A stretch of 51,239 nt of DNA, taken from positions 1 to 51,239 of the forward strand of contig CAZCSV010000010.1 of the NCBI GenBank assembly GCA_964501535.1, read 5' to 3'. Shown piece by piece: positions 15,214 to 24,505 of this stretch. This stretch comes from FEN-1279 sp964501535. GTDB taxonomy: Bacteria; Bacteroidota; Ignavibacteria; Tepidaquicellales; Tepidaquicellaceae. Within the stretch, counting starts at the first letter, position 1; each line of letters starts with the position of its first letter. The notes below the pieces were generated by a model. It was not told the DNA's origin and searched no databases. It saw nothing but the letters and a program-made list of their open reading frames with translations. Position numbers and translations under genes: made by a program.

Positions 15214-16643
15214 TTATTATTAGCGTTTTTTTCTTTTATAATCAGATTAATTATTAAGCATAAAATACAAATTAATGTCCCGAAAATGAATGTGTATTTA
15301 AATCCCAATAATATATCCCCTACCGGAACTCCCATTTGAACAGGATTTTTTTGCGGAACGTAAAATGAAAATATCGACGCAAAAGACGTTACTCCGAGCG
15401 CAGAGCCGAGCCTTATTACGGTCGTCATTAAGCTCGATACGCTCCCCTTCTGGTCTGAAGGTGCAAAAGACATTATTCTGTTCGTGTTCGCAGGTATGAA
15501 AATCCCGATTGCAACTCCGTATAAAATAATCGAGAGCACTACGAAATAATAATCCGAAGATGCATCTAAAAACGAAAAAGTTAAATAGGAAATGATTGTA
15601 AGTACTATTCCCGTCGAGCAAATTATTTTTATGCTTTTTTTGTCAGACAGCGAACCCGATAAATATCCCGAAATCATCTGAAGCAAAGACGGTATCGCCA
15701 TCAGCAGTCCGATTTCTTTTTTCGGCAGGTCTCTTATCCATTGAAGATAAAACGGGAACAGATATATCATTCCGTTTGTGATTATATATATCAAGGCAAA
15801 AGAAATTATCGGGAAGGAAATTACCTTTTGCTTTATCAGCGAAAAATTTAGCAATGGCGAAACCGAACTGCCCTCCCTGTTTATTTTCTTCTCGTATAAA
15901 ATAAATACAGTAAAAAATATTATCGAAATTATAATACTTGAAATTATGATTGCGGAATCCCAACCGTATTCCTGCCCTGCATTTATGACGAAAAGAAAAG
16001 TCAGCAGTGCTGTGAAGACGAATATCGAACCTTTAAAATCATATTTTGCAGTCTGATTCAGAAGCTGGGCTTTTGGAATGTATACTAACCCTGTTAATAC
16101 TGCCGCAATACCAATCGGTATGTTTATCATGAAAATCGAATTCCATCCGATGGAATCTATCAGGAATCCGCTTAATCCCCTGCCGATAATTCCCCCGAGT
16201 GCGGTGAATGCATAGTTAATTCCGAATACCTTTCCCCTGATATTTAACGGTAAATATGCTACAATCAGTGCGGGTGTTAATGCAAAAAGCACAGCCCCGC
16301 CAAGCGCCTGTACCACGCGGAATATTACGAGTGAATTAAAATCAAATGCCAGTGCCGAAAGAATCGAACCCGCCGTGAATACCGAAATGCCCGACAGATA
16401 TATTTTCCTGAACCCCTTCAAATCGCCGAGCTTCCCGAAACCGAGCAAAAAGCAGGTGAGAATTAAAAAATAAATCCATACCACACGCGATACTACACCC
16501 GCATTCACATCGAAATGCTCCGCTATCGTAGGCAGGGAAACACTGACAATATTAATATCCAGACCAAGCAGTAAATGCACCAGCGACAGGGTCAGTATAA
16601 ACCAAAAACGACGGGATTTATCGGTAATTATATAATCATTCAT
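15210..16643 (-). CDS. MFS drug/metabolite exporter of the EmrB/QacA (14-TM) type
   Basis: This 477-residue membrane protein of the major facilitator superfamily fits the 14-helix DHA2 family in length and hydrophobic pattern. It shows the N-terminal LLLGLDINIVSVSLPTI segment, where an acidic residue in helix 1 is typical of DHA2 exporters. A motif-A-like loop (GKLGDLKGFRK) and the motif-C-like region GGIIGRGLSGFLID are also present. It probably exports a drug or small metabolite by proton antiport. It is first in a two-gene unit with the small secreted protein. A palindromic operator candidate (16714-16731) lies 71 bases upstream of its start. Confidence 0.88.
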   Translation of the reverse strand: MNDYIITDKSRRFWFILTLSLVHLLLGLDINIVSVSLPTIAEHFDVNAGVVSRVVWIYFLILTCFLLGFGKLGDLKGFRKIYLSGISVFTAGSILSALAFDFNSLVIFRVVQALGGAVLFALTPALIVAYLPLNIRGKVFGINYAFTALGGIIGRGLSGFLIDSIGWNSIFMINIPIGIAAVLTGLVYIPKAQLLNQTAKYDFKGSIFVFTALLTFLFVINAGQEYGWDSAIIISSIIISIIFFTVFILYEKKINREGSSVSPLLNFSLIKQKVISFPIISFALIYIITNGMIYLFPFYLQWIRDLPKKEIGLLMAIPSLLQMISGYLSGSLSDKKSIKIICSTGIVLTIISYLTFSFLDASSDYYFVVLSIILYGVAIGIFIPANTNRIMSFAPSDQKGSVSSLMTTVIRLGSALGVTSFASIFSFYVPQKNPVQMGVPVGDILLGFKYTFIFGTLICILCLIINLIIKEKNANNK

Positions 16644-16713
16644 AACTTATATCACAAATATACATTTAAAATCCTTCCGTTTCAAGTTATCAGTTCCCGG
16701 AAAAGTTTACCAA

Positions 16714-16731
16714 ATTTGACTTAAGTCAAAT
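16714..16731. promoter_or_regulatory. Perfect 18-bp palindrome, candidate operator
   Basis: ATTTGACTTAAGTCAAAT is a perfect palindrome. It lies between the divergent MFS exporter (start 16643) and TonB-dependent receptor (start 16805). Its core TTGAC-N4-GTCAA has the symmetry and spacing of CRP/FNR-family sites, so it may control one or both genes. The regulator is not in the window, and the family assignment is inference. Confidence 0.5.
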
Positions 16732-16804
16732 GATATTTAATCCGAATTTTTTAATTTAATATATTGTTTTAATCAGTATATAAATATTAAGCAAAGGATA
16801 CAAT

Positions 16805-19192
16805 ATGAATATGTTTAAACTCGTTTTCTTACTCCTCGTTTTTACAGTCAGTACCGCTTTCACACAGACAGCATCTTTCACCGGAAAGGTATTCGATAAG
16901 AATACAAACGTTTCGGTTTCAAATGTATTTGTAAATATACTCAATACAAATCAATCTACTAAAACGGATAAAACGGGAGAGTTTTTATTCGAAAATTTAA
17001 AACCCGGTGACTATCGGGCAGAATTTATTCACCCGGGCTACAAAACCTTAATAGCAGATTTCAGAATTATCGGTAATATTACATCCACTCTCGATGTCGG
17101 ATTAAATGTAAACGAAATTGAAACGGGCGAAATCACAGTCACAAGCACAAGATATTCCGCTATGCTGAAAGATATTCCGCTGCCGATGGATGTGGTCGAA
17201 GAACATCAGATTGTCAGAAGCCCTTCGAATACGGTTTCTGATATACTCGATTCAAAACCCGGCATTTCCCTTATGCGTGACGGAATCTGGGCAACAGATA
17301 TCAGCATCAGAGGCCTTAGCAGAAGCAATATAGTTACACTGATAGACGGCAACAGAATCGAAACGGCTACGGATATTTCAGCAAGACTGTCTATGATAGA
17401 TGTCAATGACATCGACAGAATTGAAATCATTAAAGGCGGCTCATCGTCTCTGTACGGCACCGGTGCATTCGGAGGTGTCGTGAATATCATAACCAAAGGC
17501 GGTGAATTCAGCAATATGAAGTATTTCAAAGGTTCATTGCTCAGCGGATATAACACAGTTAATACAAGCGGAGTCGGAAGACTCTTCTTTAACGCAGGCT
17601 CCAAGAACTGGTTCGCTAAATTCAGCGGCAGTCTGCGAAACGCCCAAAACACTATGACTCCGGTCGGCGAATTGCCGAACAGCAAATTTTACGATAATAA
17701 TATATCCGGAAGCGTAGGATTCAAACCTGCTAAGAACCATACTTTCAAATTCGATTACCAGAGATATTATGCCAAAGATGTCGGCATTCCGGGTTCGTCA
17801 CTATTCCCGACTAATGCCGTGGTTACTTATCCGGAAGAAAAAAGAGAACTCTACAGCGGTGAATATAAATTCGAAAATATTTCTCCCGTGCTGAAAAATG
17901 TTTCCGCAAAATATTTTTACCAGACAATTTTAAGGTATGTGGAAAACATTCCCAACCAGACCGCATTGCAGAAAACCCCGACAGGAAAGCTGAAACAGAA
18001 AATCACCGTGGATAAAATCGTCCCGATCGCAAATCACTACACAAACGGTATACAGATACAGACTGACTGGAATTTAGGAAGATATAACAACGTGATTTTA
18101 GGCGCGGATTTATGGCAACGCAGCTTAGTAAGCGACAGGGAAAAATTCCAGACGATTTATAAATACGACACAACATCGGGGAATCTTACAGGTACTACAT
18201 ACCAGATTACAGGCGAAAAGCCGCTTCCGGTAGCCGAATACAGAAGTATAGGCGGTTATGTTCAGGATGAAATAAAACTCCTCGACAACAGATTAAAGAT
18301 TAATCTCGGCGCAAGAGTAGACAGAATTAGCGTAATAAGTTCTAACACTCCGAATCCCGCATATACAGTTATAAACGGAGTGCTGAATACGAATCCGACG
18401 GGACAAAAAATTATCTGGAATGCTACCGATGCAAGCGATGTCTCCTGGAGCAGTAATATCGGCGCAATGTATGCGATTTTAAAAAATACAGATATAACAT
18501 TGAATTTTGCCCGCTCGTTCCGCTCTGCTTCAATCGAAGAGCGTTATCAGTACATAGATTTGGGAAGCTACTTAAGAATCGGTAATCCGTACCTGAATCC
18601 CGAAAAAGGTCTTTTCGCTGACCTTGGTTTGAGAATCTGGAAAAATACATACAGGTTCAGCGGGAATATTTTCCTGAACTCTTTCACCGACCTCGTAGTG
18701 GAAACCCCCGGAACATATGAAAATAAACCCGCATATATTAAAACCAATGTCGGTAAAGCTATTCTCTACGGATATGATTTCGATTTTATGTATAACTTTT
18801 ATAAAAGCTACGTTGTCTATGGCTCGCTTTCCTATGTAAGAGGAGAAGATACAGAGAACGAACTCGATTTGCCACAGATGCCGCCGCTCAACGGAAGGCT
18901 CGGTCTTCGCGGTATGATTACCGGTTACCTGATGTTCGATGTGGCTGCTCTGCTGTATAATGCACAAGATAAGGTCGCATTGGGCGAAGTTCCGTCTCCG
19001 GGATATGCAACATTTGATATCGGATTGAGCTCGGCACAGCTCGATATATACAAATATATAAAACTTCAGCTTTTTGCAGGCGTAGAAAACCTGCTGGATA
19101 GAGCCTACAGAAACCATCTCTCCACTAACAGAGGCTCTGTAACCATCGAGCCCGGAAGAAATTTCTATTTCAAACTCGGTCTGGATTTCTAA
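16805..19192 (+). CDS. TonB-dependent outer-membrane receptor
   Basis: This 795-residue outer-membrane transporter has a signal peptide (residues 1-20, ending AFTQT) and a carboxypeptidase-regulatory-like beta-sandwich (about 24-100). A plug domain (about 110-225) carries SDILDSKPGISLMRDG, RGLSRSNIVTLIDGNRIE and IEIIKGGSSSLYGTGAFGGVVNI. The rest is a beta-barrel ending in FYFKLGLDF with a C-terminal Phe. No T9SS domain is present. The size and the VSNVFVNILNTNQ-type N-terminal domain are usual for Bacteroidota receptors. The substrate could be a siderophore, vitamin, metal chelate or oligomer; no SusD-like partner is adjacent. Confidence 0.92.
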   Translation: MNMFKLVFLLLVFTVSTAFTQTASFTGKVFDKNTNVSVSNVFVNILNTNQSTKTDKTGEFLFENLKPGDYRAEFIHPGYKTLIADFRIIGNITSTLDVGLNVNEIETGEITVTSTRYSAMLKDIPLPMDVVEEHQIVRSPSNTVSDILDSKPGISLMRDGIWATDISIRGLSRSNIVTLIDGNRIETATDISARLSMIDVNDIDRIEIIKGGSSSLYGTGAFGGVVNIITKGGEFSNMKYFKGSLLSGYNTVNTSGVGRLFFNAGSKNWFAKFSGSLRNAQNTMTPVGELPNSKFYDNNISGSVGFKPAKNHTFKFDYQRYYAKDVGIPGSSLFPTNAVVTYPEEKRELYSGEYKFENISPVLKNVSAKYFYQTILRYVENIPNQTALQKTPTGKLKQKITVDKIVPIANHYTNGIQIQTDWNLGRYNNVILGADLWQRSLVSDREKFQTIYKYDTTSGNLTGTTYQITGEKPLPVAEYRSIGGYVQDEIKLLDNRLKINLGARVDRISVISSNTPNPAYTVINGVLNTNPTGQKIIWNATDASDVSWSSNIGAMYAILKNTDITLNFARSFRSASIEERYQYIDLGSYLRIGNPYLNPEKGLFADLGLRIWKNTYRFSGNIFLNSFTDLVVETPGTYENKPAYIKTNVGKAILYGYDFDFMYNFYKSYVVYGSLSYVRGEDTENELDLPQMPPLNGRLGLRGMITGYLMFDVAALLYNAQDKVALGEVPSPGYATFDIGLSSAQLDIYKYIKLQLFAGVENLLDRAYRNHLSTNRGSVTIEPGRNFYFKLGLDF

Positions 19193-19678
19193 AAATAATA
19201 TTTTATTTCTATCGTTCCTGACCTTTCAGCTTGGCAGGTTGGGAACGATATACAATCTTTAACCTTTATCTCAAGCTCCCTGCCATTATAATTAGTATAA
19301 TTCCTTATATTTCAATAATTAACAACTAACAATATTAATACCAGCAACTGAATACCTTATGTCTTAAAATTTTTTACTTGATATTAATATTCCTAATACT
19401 TAATTTTTTATAGTCTTTTTAAATACCATAAGTTTCTATACTTATAACCGGCTCAAGTAAAGCTTTACAAAATACTGTAAATAGCTTTATGCTTGGTTCT
19501 AATCTTTATTGTATATCCTGAAGGATAACAAGCCATAAAACTTACTCGCTGAAAAAGTTATAAAAGTTTTAAAACTTTATTTATTTTTCTTTCTACAGAA
19601 TTATAATCTGGAATATTTAAGTTTTTATAAAAATATTTTAAAGGGAATTTTTTAAAAATAAATATAGGAGAATTACCC
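19193..19678. repeat. Gene-free stretch with degenerate palindrome copy 4
   Basis: The stretch holds an imperfect palindrome at 19210-19250. Its arms TATCGTTCC and GGAACGATA are joined by CCTGACCT/AGGTTGGG-like inner sequence, and it is related to the copies in the Flx-Hdr genes. A weaker hairpin-like AAAGCTTTAC/GTAAATAGCTTT lies at about 19459-19488. The rest is AT-rich upstream sequence with no ORF I would support. A purine-rich AATATAGGAG precedes the next start and may be its ribosome binding site. Confidence 0.55.
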
Positions 19679-21829
19679 ATGAAACAAATTATTTCCATGT
19701 TTTTTGCTCTTTCGTTAGTTTTTGTTTTAGCTCAATCAGTTTTTTCACAGGTAAACTGGCTTCAGTCTCCCGGTCCTTATGGCGGAGAGGTAAGATGTAT
19801 AGCTGTCAATCCGACAAATAATTTTACTTATTTTGGAAGTAACGGTGCCGGTATATTTTATTCAATTGACCAGGGTGCCAATTGGTCACAAATAAATACT
19901 GGCATTTTAAATATGAACGTGAGAGCGTTGGCGTTCAACTCAAGCGGACATTTTTTTGCCGCAACTTTCGATAATATTAGCAGCGGTATATGGCGCTCAA
20001 CTAATAACGGAATTAATTGGAATTATACCGCATTGACTAATCAAGATGTGAGAGCAATCGCTATAAATTCAAGCGGTCATATTTTCGTCGGTGTGGATAC
20101 CAATGGCGTTTACCGCTCAACCGATAACGGTGTTAGCTTCACACAGGTTAACAATGGTTTCACTGTCGGCTCTATAACTTCCATTGCTATAAAATCCACG
20201 GGTGAAATATTCGCAGGGACACGATGGGGAGGTGTTTTCCGCTCGACAAATAACGGTGATAACTGGACACAGGTAGTTACAGGATTAACAAATACATATG
20301 TCAATGCAATAGCAATTAATCCTGTAAACGGGTACATTTTCATAGGTACAGGAAATAGTTATGACAATGGGGCAGTATATCGTTCAACAAATAACGGGGG
20401 TATCTGGACTATAATGGGGTTAATAAACGCCTGGGTAAAAGGTCTTGTTATAAAAAACGATGGTAAAATTTATGCAGCATCTCCTTATAATGCCTGTATT
20501 TATTTTTTAAAATCTACAAATGGCGGAGGTATCTTCAACCAGTCTGGATCTACAGATGATAATACAATTTATACTTCTTATGCAATAAACAACTCTGATG
20601 GTAATATTTATTGTGGAACAAATGTTGCAATATATAGAACCACAGATGATGGCGGAAGCTATAGTAAAACAGAAGCCGGCTTTACGGGACAATTTGTCCG
20701 CGCTCTTTTCAAATTAAATTCTAATAACTATATTTTTGCAGGATGTCAATGGAGGGGAATCAGCCGAACAACAGATAGCGGAGAAAATTGGGTTTATACG
20801 GCAGGTCCTGCGGCCAATTTTAATGCTTTTGCTGTGAATTCTTTTAATTTTATTTTTGTTGGTGATTACGAGATAATGTATAATGCTGGCAAAGTTATTC
20901 GTTCTATTAATAATGGTCAAAGTTGGGATTGGATTAACTTTCCAGGTAATAAGCCCTCAATTCAAACCCTAGTAATAAACTATCTTGATTACATTTATGC
21001 AGGAACAGCTGGAACTGGTTTATATCGCTCAATAGATAACGGTGCAAATTGGACACAGGTAAATTTATCAAATAATAATGTATATTCTTTAGCAACTGAT
21101 TCTGTCGGTACGCTTTTTGCCGGGACGGGAGCTGGTAAAATCTTTCGCTCAACAGATAACGGATACAATTGGAGTCAGGTATACGTGAATCCAAATGGCA
21201 GTAATGTAAGATGTCTTACTATTAAATATAATAATACCATTTATGCCGGGCTCGATTCAGGCGGTATTATAAAATCAACAAATAACGGTATCAACTGGTC
21301 ACAAACAAGCTTTACAATCCCTTACGTTAATGCAATTACATTTAACGTAAATGACTATATTTTTGTCGGAACGGGCAAAAATGGTGTTTATGAATCTACC
21401 GATAACGGGGCAAACTGGATACAGATAAATTCGGGTTTAATAAATACTCAGGTTACGTCTCTTGTATTCGATAATTATAATTATCTGTACTGCGGTACCA
21501 GCGGAAACAGTGTCTATAAATCTTCTCAGCCAATAGGTATAAAAAATATCAGTGCCGAAATCCCATCGGCGTTTTTACTCTTGCAGAACTACCCGAATCC
21601 CTTTAATCCTGCAACGACGATAAGATATAAAGTAGCAAGCTCAAAAGATATTAAGTTGGTTATATATGACATTCTCGGTAAAGAAATATCTACACTCGTA
21701 AACGAAAAACTTCAGCCCGGCACGTATGAGGTAAACTGGAACGGCTCGCAATACTCGAGTGGCGCGTATTTCTATAAACTGACAGCCGGTGATTTCAACC
21801 AAACAAAAAGAATGCTGCTGATAAAATAG
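19679..21829 (+). CDS. Secreted BNR-repeat propeller protein with T9SS sorting domain
   Basis: This 716-residue protein has a signal peptide (about 1-23, ending SVFSQ). Many Asp-box/BNR repeats of the type STDNGANWTQV and STNNGINW recur every 40-45 residues through about residue 620. These repeats form beta-propellers as in the YCF48/sortilin/sialidase-like families. The end is a type A sorting domain (NYPNPFNPATTIRYK, VIYDILGKEIST, GAYFYKL and RMLLIK). It is likely surface-exposed or secreted. No catalytic residues of a sialidase (Arg triad) were recognised, so a binding or structural role is more likely. Confidence 0.88.
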   Translation: MKQIISMFFALSLVFVLAQSVFSQVNWLQSPGPYGGEVRCIAVNPTNNFTYFGSNGAGIFYSIDQGANWSQINTGILNMNVRALAFNSSGHFFAATFDNISSGIWRSTNNGINWNYTALTNQDVRAIAINSSGHIFVGVDTNGVYRSTDNGVSFTQVNNGFTVGSITSIAIKSTGEIFAGTRWGGVFRSTNNGDNWTQVVTGLTNTYVNAIAINPVNGYIFIGTGNSYDNGAVYRSTNNGGIWTIMGLINAWVKGLVIKNDGKIYAASPYNACIYFLKSTNGGGIFNQSGSTDDNTIYTSYAINNSDGNIYCGTNVAIYRTTDDGGSYSKTEAGFTGQFVRALFKLNSNNYIFAGCQWRGISRTTDSGENWVYTAGPAANFNAFAVNSFNFIFVGDYEIMYNAGKVIRSINNGQSWDWINFPGNKPSIQTLVINYLDYIYAGTAGTGLYRSIDNGANWTQVNLSNNNVYSLATDSVGTLFAGTGAGKIFRSTDNGYNWSQVYVNPNGSNVRCLTIKYNNTIYAGLDSGGIIKSTNNGINWSQTSFTIPYVNAITFNVNDYIFVGTGKNGVYESTDNGANWIQINSGLINTQVTSLVFDNYNYLYCGTSGNSVYKSSQPIGIKNISAEIPSAFLLLQNYPNPFNPATTIRYKVASSKDIKLVIYDILGKEISTLVNEKLQPGTYEVNWNGSQYSSGAYFYKLTAGDFNQTKRMLLIK

Positions 21830-22028
21830 CGTAAGCTATTTTATCGGTAGTCCCGATTATTTTTATCGGGAACATTAATAAAATAAATAATACCGATATC
21901 GAAAACTTTTTTTATAAAATAAACCATAAAAAAATAAACAGAAAAATTTTCCATACAATATAAATATACTTAATACAGATTTGAAGTCTCGAGAATGGTA
22001 AATAATTAATGAGTGGAAGTAATTACTA

Positions 22029-22080
22029 ATTTTACTTAAGCGTATCAAAATACTCTGATACGCTTAAGTAAAATTTTTTT
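22029..22080 (+). terminator. Strong intrinsic terminator hairpin
   Basis: A perfect 19-bp stem (22029-22047 with 22056-22074) around an 8-base loop is followed by a T-run. It sits between the convergent BNR protein and the minus-strand barrel protein. It can act on plus-strand transcripts and may block read-through in both directions. Confidence 0.85.
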
Positions 22081-22920
22081 CTATAAAGTAAACAAATACC
22101 CAAATTCCAAACTGACGCTTAATGCTCGTTTTGTTCCGTCGCTGTTTTCATCCCGCTTTAAAACCGGGACACCTGCAGAAATACCCATATTAATATTTTT
22201 AGATAGGGCAAACGAAACACCTCCCATAATATTTATTTGTGTAAAATTACTGTTAGAAATCACAGATGATGGTAAACTGCCGTATTTTATCTCTGATTCT
22301 TTGAGTCTTTTGATAAGTAAAACGTCCAGGTTAATCCTGATATTCTCAATTGTTCTGAAATATCCCGCTTTCAGAAGTAAATCGGGACCTCTTTTGAATT
22401 CCAAATTATCATCTGAATAAGAATCAACGGGTATCTGCCCTGCAACTCCAAAGCTAAAAAACGAACCCAAATAATTTACACCTGTCAATAAGTCATTTGT
22501 TCCATAACCGTTCAGATAAGTGAAGTTTTTCCCTGCTTTGGAAGTGGCAAATTTCATTCCGCCGGTAAATTCAATTTTACCCGCATTAAAAATATCATAT
22601 AAATAACTTCCCGTTAAAATTCCGTCCCCAAGTCCTGCAGTTTTATTTTGAACAAGAAAAGGCATACTAAAAGAAACATAGAAATTTCTTCCAGCATTTA
22701 AATTTCCGAATAATTCAACACCATTGTAATCTGTTTTTTCTGGGCTTCCGCTTTGACCATAACCATATCTTAGGCCAATTATGCTGTTATTATTTGTTTT
22801 TACCGATTTATCGTCCATATTATGACTTCCGATTTTACATACTCCTGCATCGGAACATTGAGAATACAAATTTACACTTGAAACAATTAAAAGCAGTATT
22901 GCTATAATGATTTTTTTCAT
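22081..22920 (-). CDS. Putative outer-membrane beta-barrel protein
   Basis: This 279-residue exported protein has a signal peptide (about 1-20) followed by CSDAGVCKIG. A long series of alternating amphipathic strands (NFYVSFSMPFLV, GVAGQIPVDSYS, LSVSLEFGYLFTL) follows, and the last residues are hydrophobic as in outer-membrane barrels. The Cys-containing mature N-terminus is seen in some Bacteroidota barrel proteins. I do not recognise a specific family or transport substrate. It is a single gene convergent with the BNR protein and divergent from another T9SS protein. Confidence 0.7.
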   Translation of the reverse strand: MKKIIIAILLLIVSSVNLYSQCSDAGVCKIGSHNMDDKSVKTNNNSIIGLRYGYGQSGSPEKTDYNGVELFGNLNAGRNFYVSFSMPFLVQNKTAGLGDGILTGSYLYDIFNAGKIEFTGGMKFATSKAGKNFTYLNGYGTNDLLTGVNYLGSFFSFGVAGQIPVDSYSDDNLEFKRGPDLLLKAGYFRTIENIRINLDVLLIKRLKESEIKYGSLPSSVISNSNFTQINIMGGVSFALSKNINMGISAGVPVLKRDENSDGTKRALSVSLEFGYLFTL

Positions 22921-23150
22921 ATTTCCTTTTTTTAAAAATAATTAAACATCTTTAATTTACATATAATTCCGTAAGTAATAAGTAATTATATTAAGACTTG
23001 ATATTTACATTAAAATATTTTACGTTCAGTCGGGATATGGTATAAAAATTCGACTACATTAATACCTTTTGAGTATTATACACATCATTTTTCGATTATT
23101 ATAAGATAAATACCGTTAATTCATTCATTTTAAATAAAAAAAATATTTAT

Positions 23151-24410
23151 ATGAAAAAATTAATTTTTACATTCTTATTCGTATTTATTTTCGTTCAGTT
23201 CGCAATTCCTCAGACCTGGGTTCAGAAAATACCCGGAGTGGGCATGTGGTCGCTTGCAAAAGATATTCAGGGCAGAATTTTTGCGGGGGCATCGGGTTCG
23301 GTACGAAGCATTTACCGCTCGACAAATGGAGGCGATACGTGGGACGAAGTCCTTTCGGGCGGAGTAACAAATTTCTTAAGTATTGCTTGTGATTCAGCGA
23401 ACAACGTTTTTGCGGCAAACGGAAGCAACGGAGTAATGAAATCTACTAACAACGGAATAAACTGGATTAATATACCCTCAACCACATTTAATGGTAAGAC
23501 TGTCCAATCGGTTTGCTGCGGAAAAAACGGATTTGTATATGTCGGAGCTACTACAGGCGGGATATTCAGAAGCACTGATAATGGAAATACCTTTCCCGAT
23601 AATCCTTTGCAGGGTTTAACGATAGTATGTTTAAAAGTTGACAGATTCAACTCGAATATCATTTATGCTGGTGCATCATCGGGCACCCCTCCGAATCTTG
23701 GATTTTATCGTTCAACCGATGCAGGATTAACTTTCAGTTCTGATTTAAACTCAATCAATATTTGGGGAGTTTTGCAAAAAAATAATCAGAATTTATATAC
23801 CGTAACAACTTCTACCGGGTACCCTTTTTGTAAATCTACTAACGGCGGACTTAACTGGACAACGGTTTCTAACTTAAGCGGTGCTATGCGAGGTGCATGC
23901 CTGGACATGATGGAAAATATATATACCAGCGGAAACGGCGGCGTGTTTAAATCTACAAACGACGGAGTCAGCTTTTCAAATTTCAACTTTACTTTTAGTT
24001 CGAATCAGTCCTTATGCTATCAGAATAAAATTTTAGTTGCCGCAAGCGGAACATCCAACGGAGGAGTGTGGATTTATACCGACACAACAATTTCGAGTAC
24101 TCCAATTAAAAATACTCGAACACCTGAAAAATTTATTCTTTACCAGAATTACCCGAATCCGTTCAACCCGTTAACAAAAATCGGTTATAGCATTGCAAAT
24201 GTAAAGTACATAAAACTAAGTGTTTTCGATATCCTCGGAAAAGAAACGGCAACAATGGTAAATGAAAAACAATCAGAGGGAATTTATGAGATTAATTTCG
24301 ACGCTTCTTTATTACCAAGCGGTATTTATTTTTACAGGCTCGAAGTCTCTGATGCATTTAACAAAGAAAATATTTTCTCGGATGTAAAACAAATGGTGCT
24401 GATTAAATGA
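23151..24410 (+). CDS. Secreted BNR-repeat protein with T9SS sorting domain
   Basis: This 419-residue protein has a signal peptide (about 1-20, ending FAIPQ). About six Asp-box units such as STNGGDTWDEV, STNNGINWI, STDNGNTF and STDAGLTF predict one beta-propeller. The C-terminal sorting domain reads NYPNPFNPLTKIGY, VFDILGKETATM, SGIYFYRLEVS and KQMVLIK. It shares its architecture with the larger protein at 19679-21829. It is probably surface-exposed and non-enzymatic. Confidence 0.87.
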   Translation: MKKLIFTFLFVFIFVQFAIPQTWVQKIPGVGMWSLAKDIQGRIFAGASGSVRSIYRSTNGGDTWDEVLSGGVTNFLSIACDSANNVFAANGSNGVMKSTNNGINWINIPSTTFNGKTVQSVCCGKNGFVYVGATTGGIFRSTDNGNTFPDNPLQGLTIVCLKVDRFNSNIIYAGASSGTPPNLGFYRSTDAGLTFSSDLNSINIWGVLQKNNQNLYTVTTSTGYPFCKSTNGGLNWTTVSNLSGAMRGACLDMMENIYTSGNGGVFKSTNDGVSFSNFNFTFSSNQSLCYQNKILVAASGTSNGGVWIYTDTTISSTPIKNTRTPEKFILYQNYPNPFNPLTKIGYSIANVKYIKLSVFDILGKETATMVNEKQSEGIYEINFDASLLPSGIYFYRLEVSDAFNKENIFSDVKQMVLIK

Positions 24411-24505
24411 TTGAATTCATAAAACTAAATATACATTAATATTGAATCAAAATTTTTTAATTTAGATTTTAAAAATCTCATTAAATTATCGTAAAGGGAT
24501 ATGGC

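Noticed and set aside
18572..19117. 181-codon minus-strand ORF inside the TonB receptor gene
   Set aside because: It is a frame shadow of the conserved barrel region, with no ribosome binding site or family resemblance.
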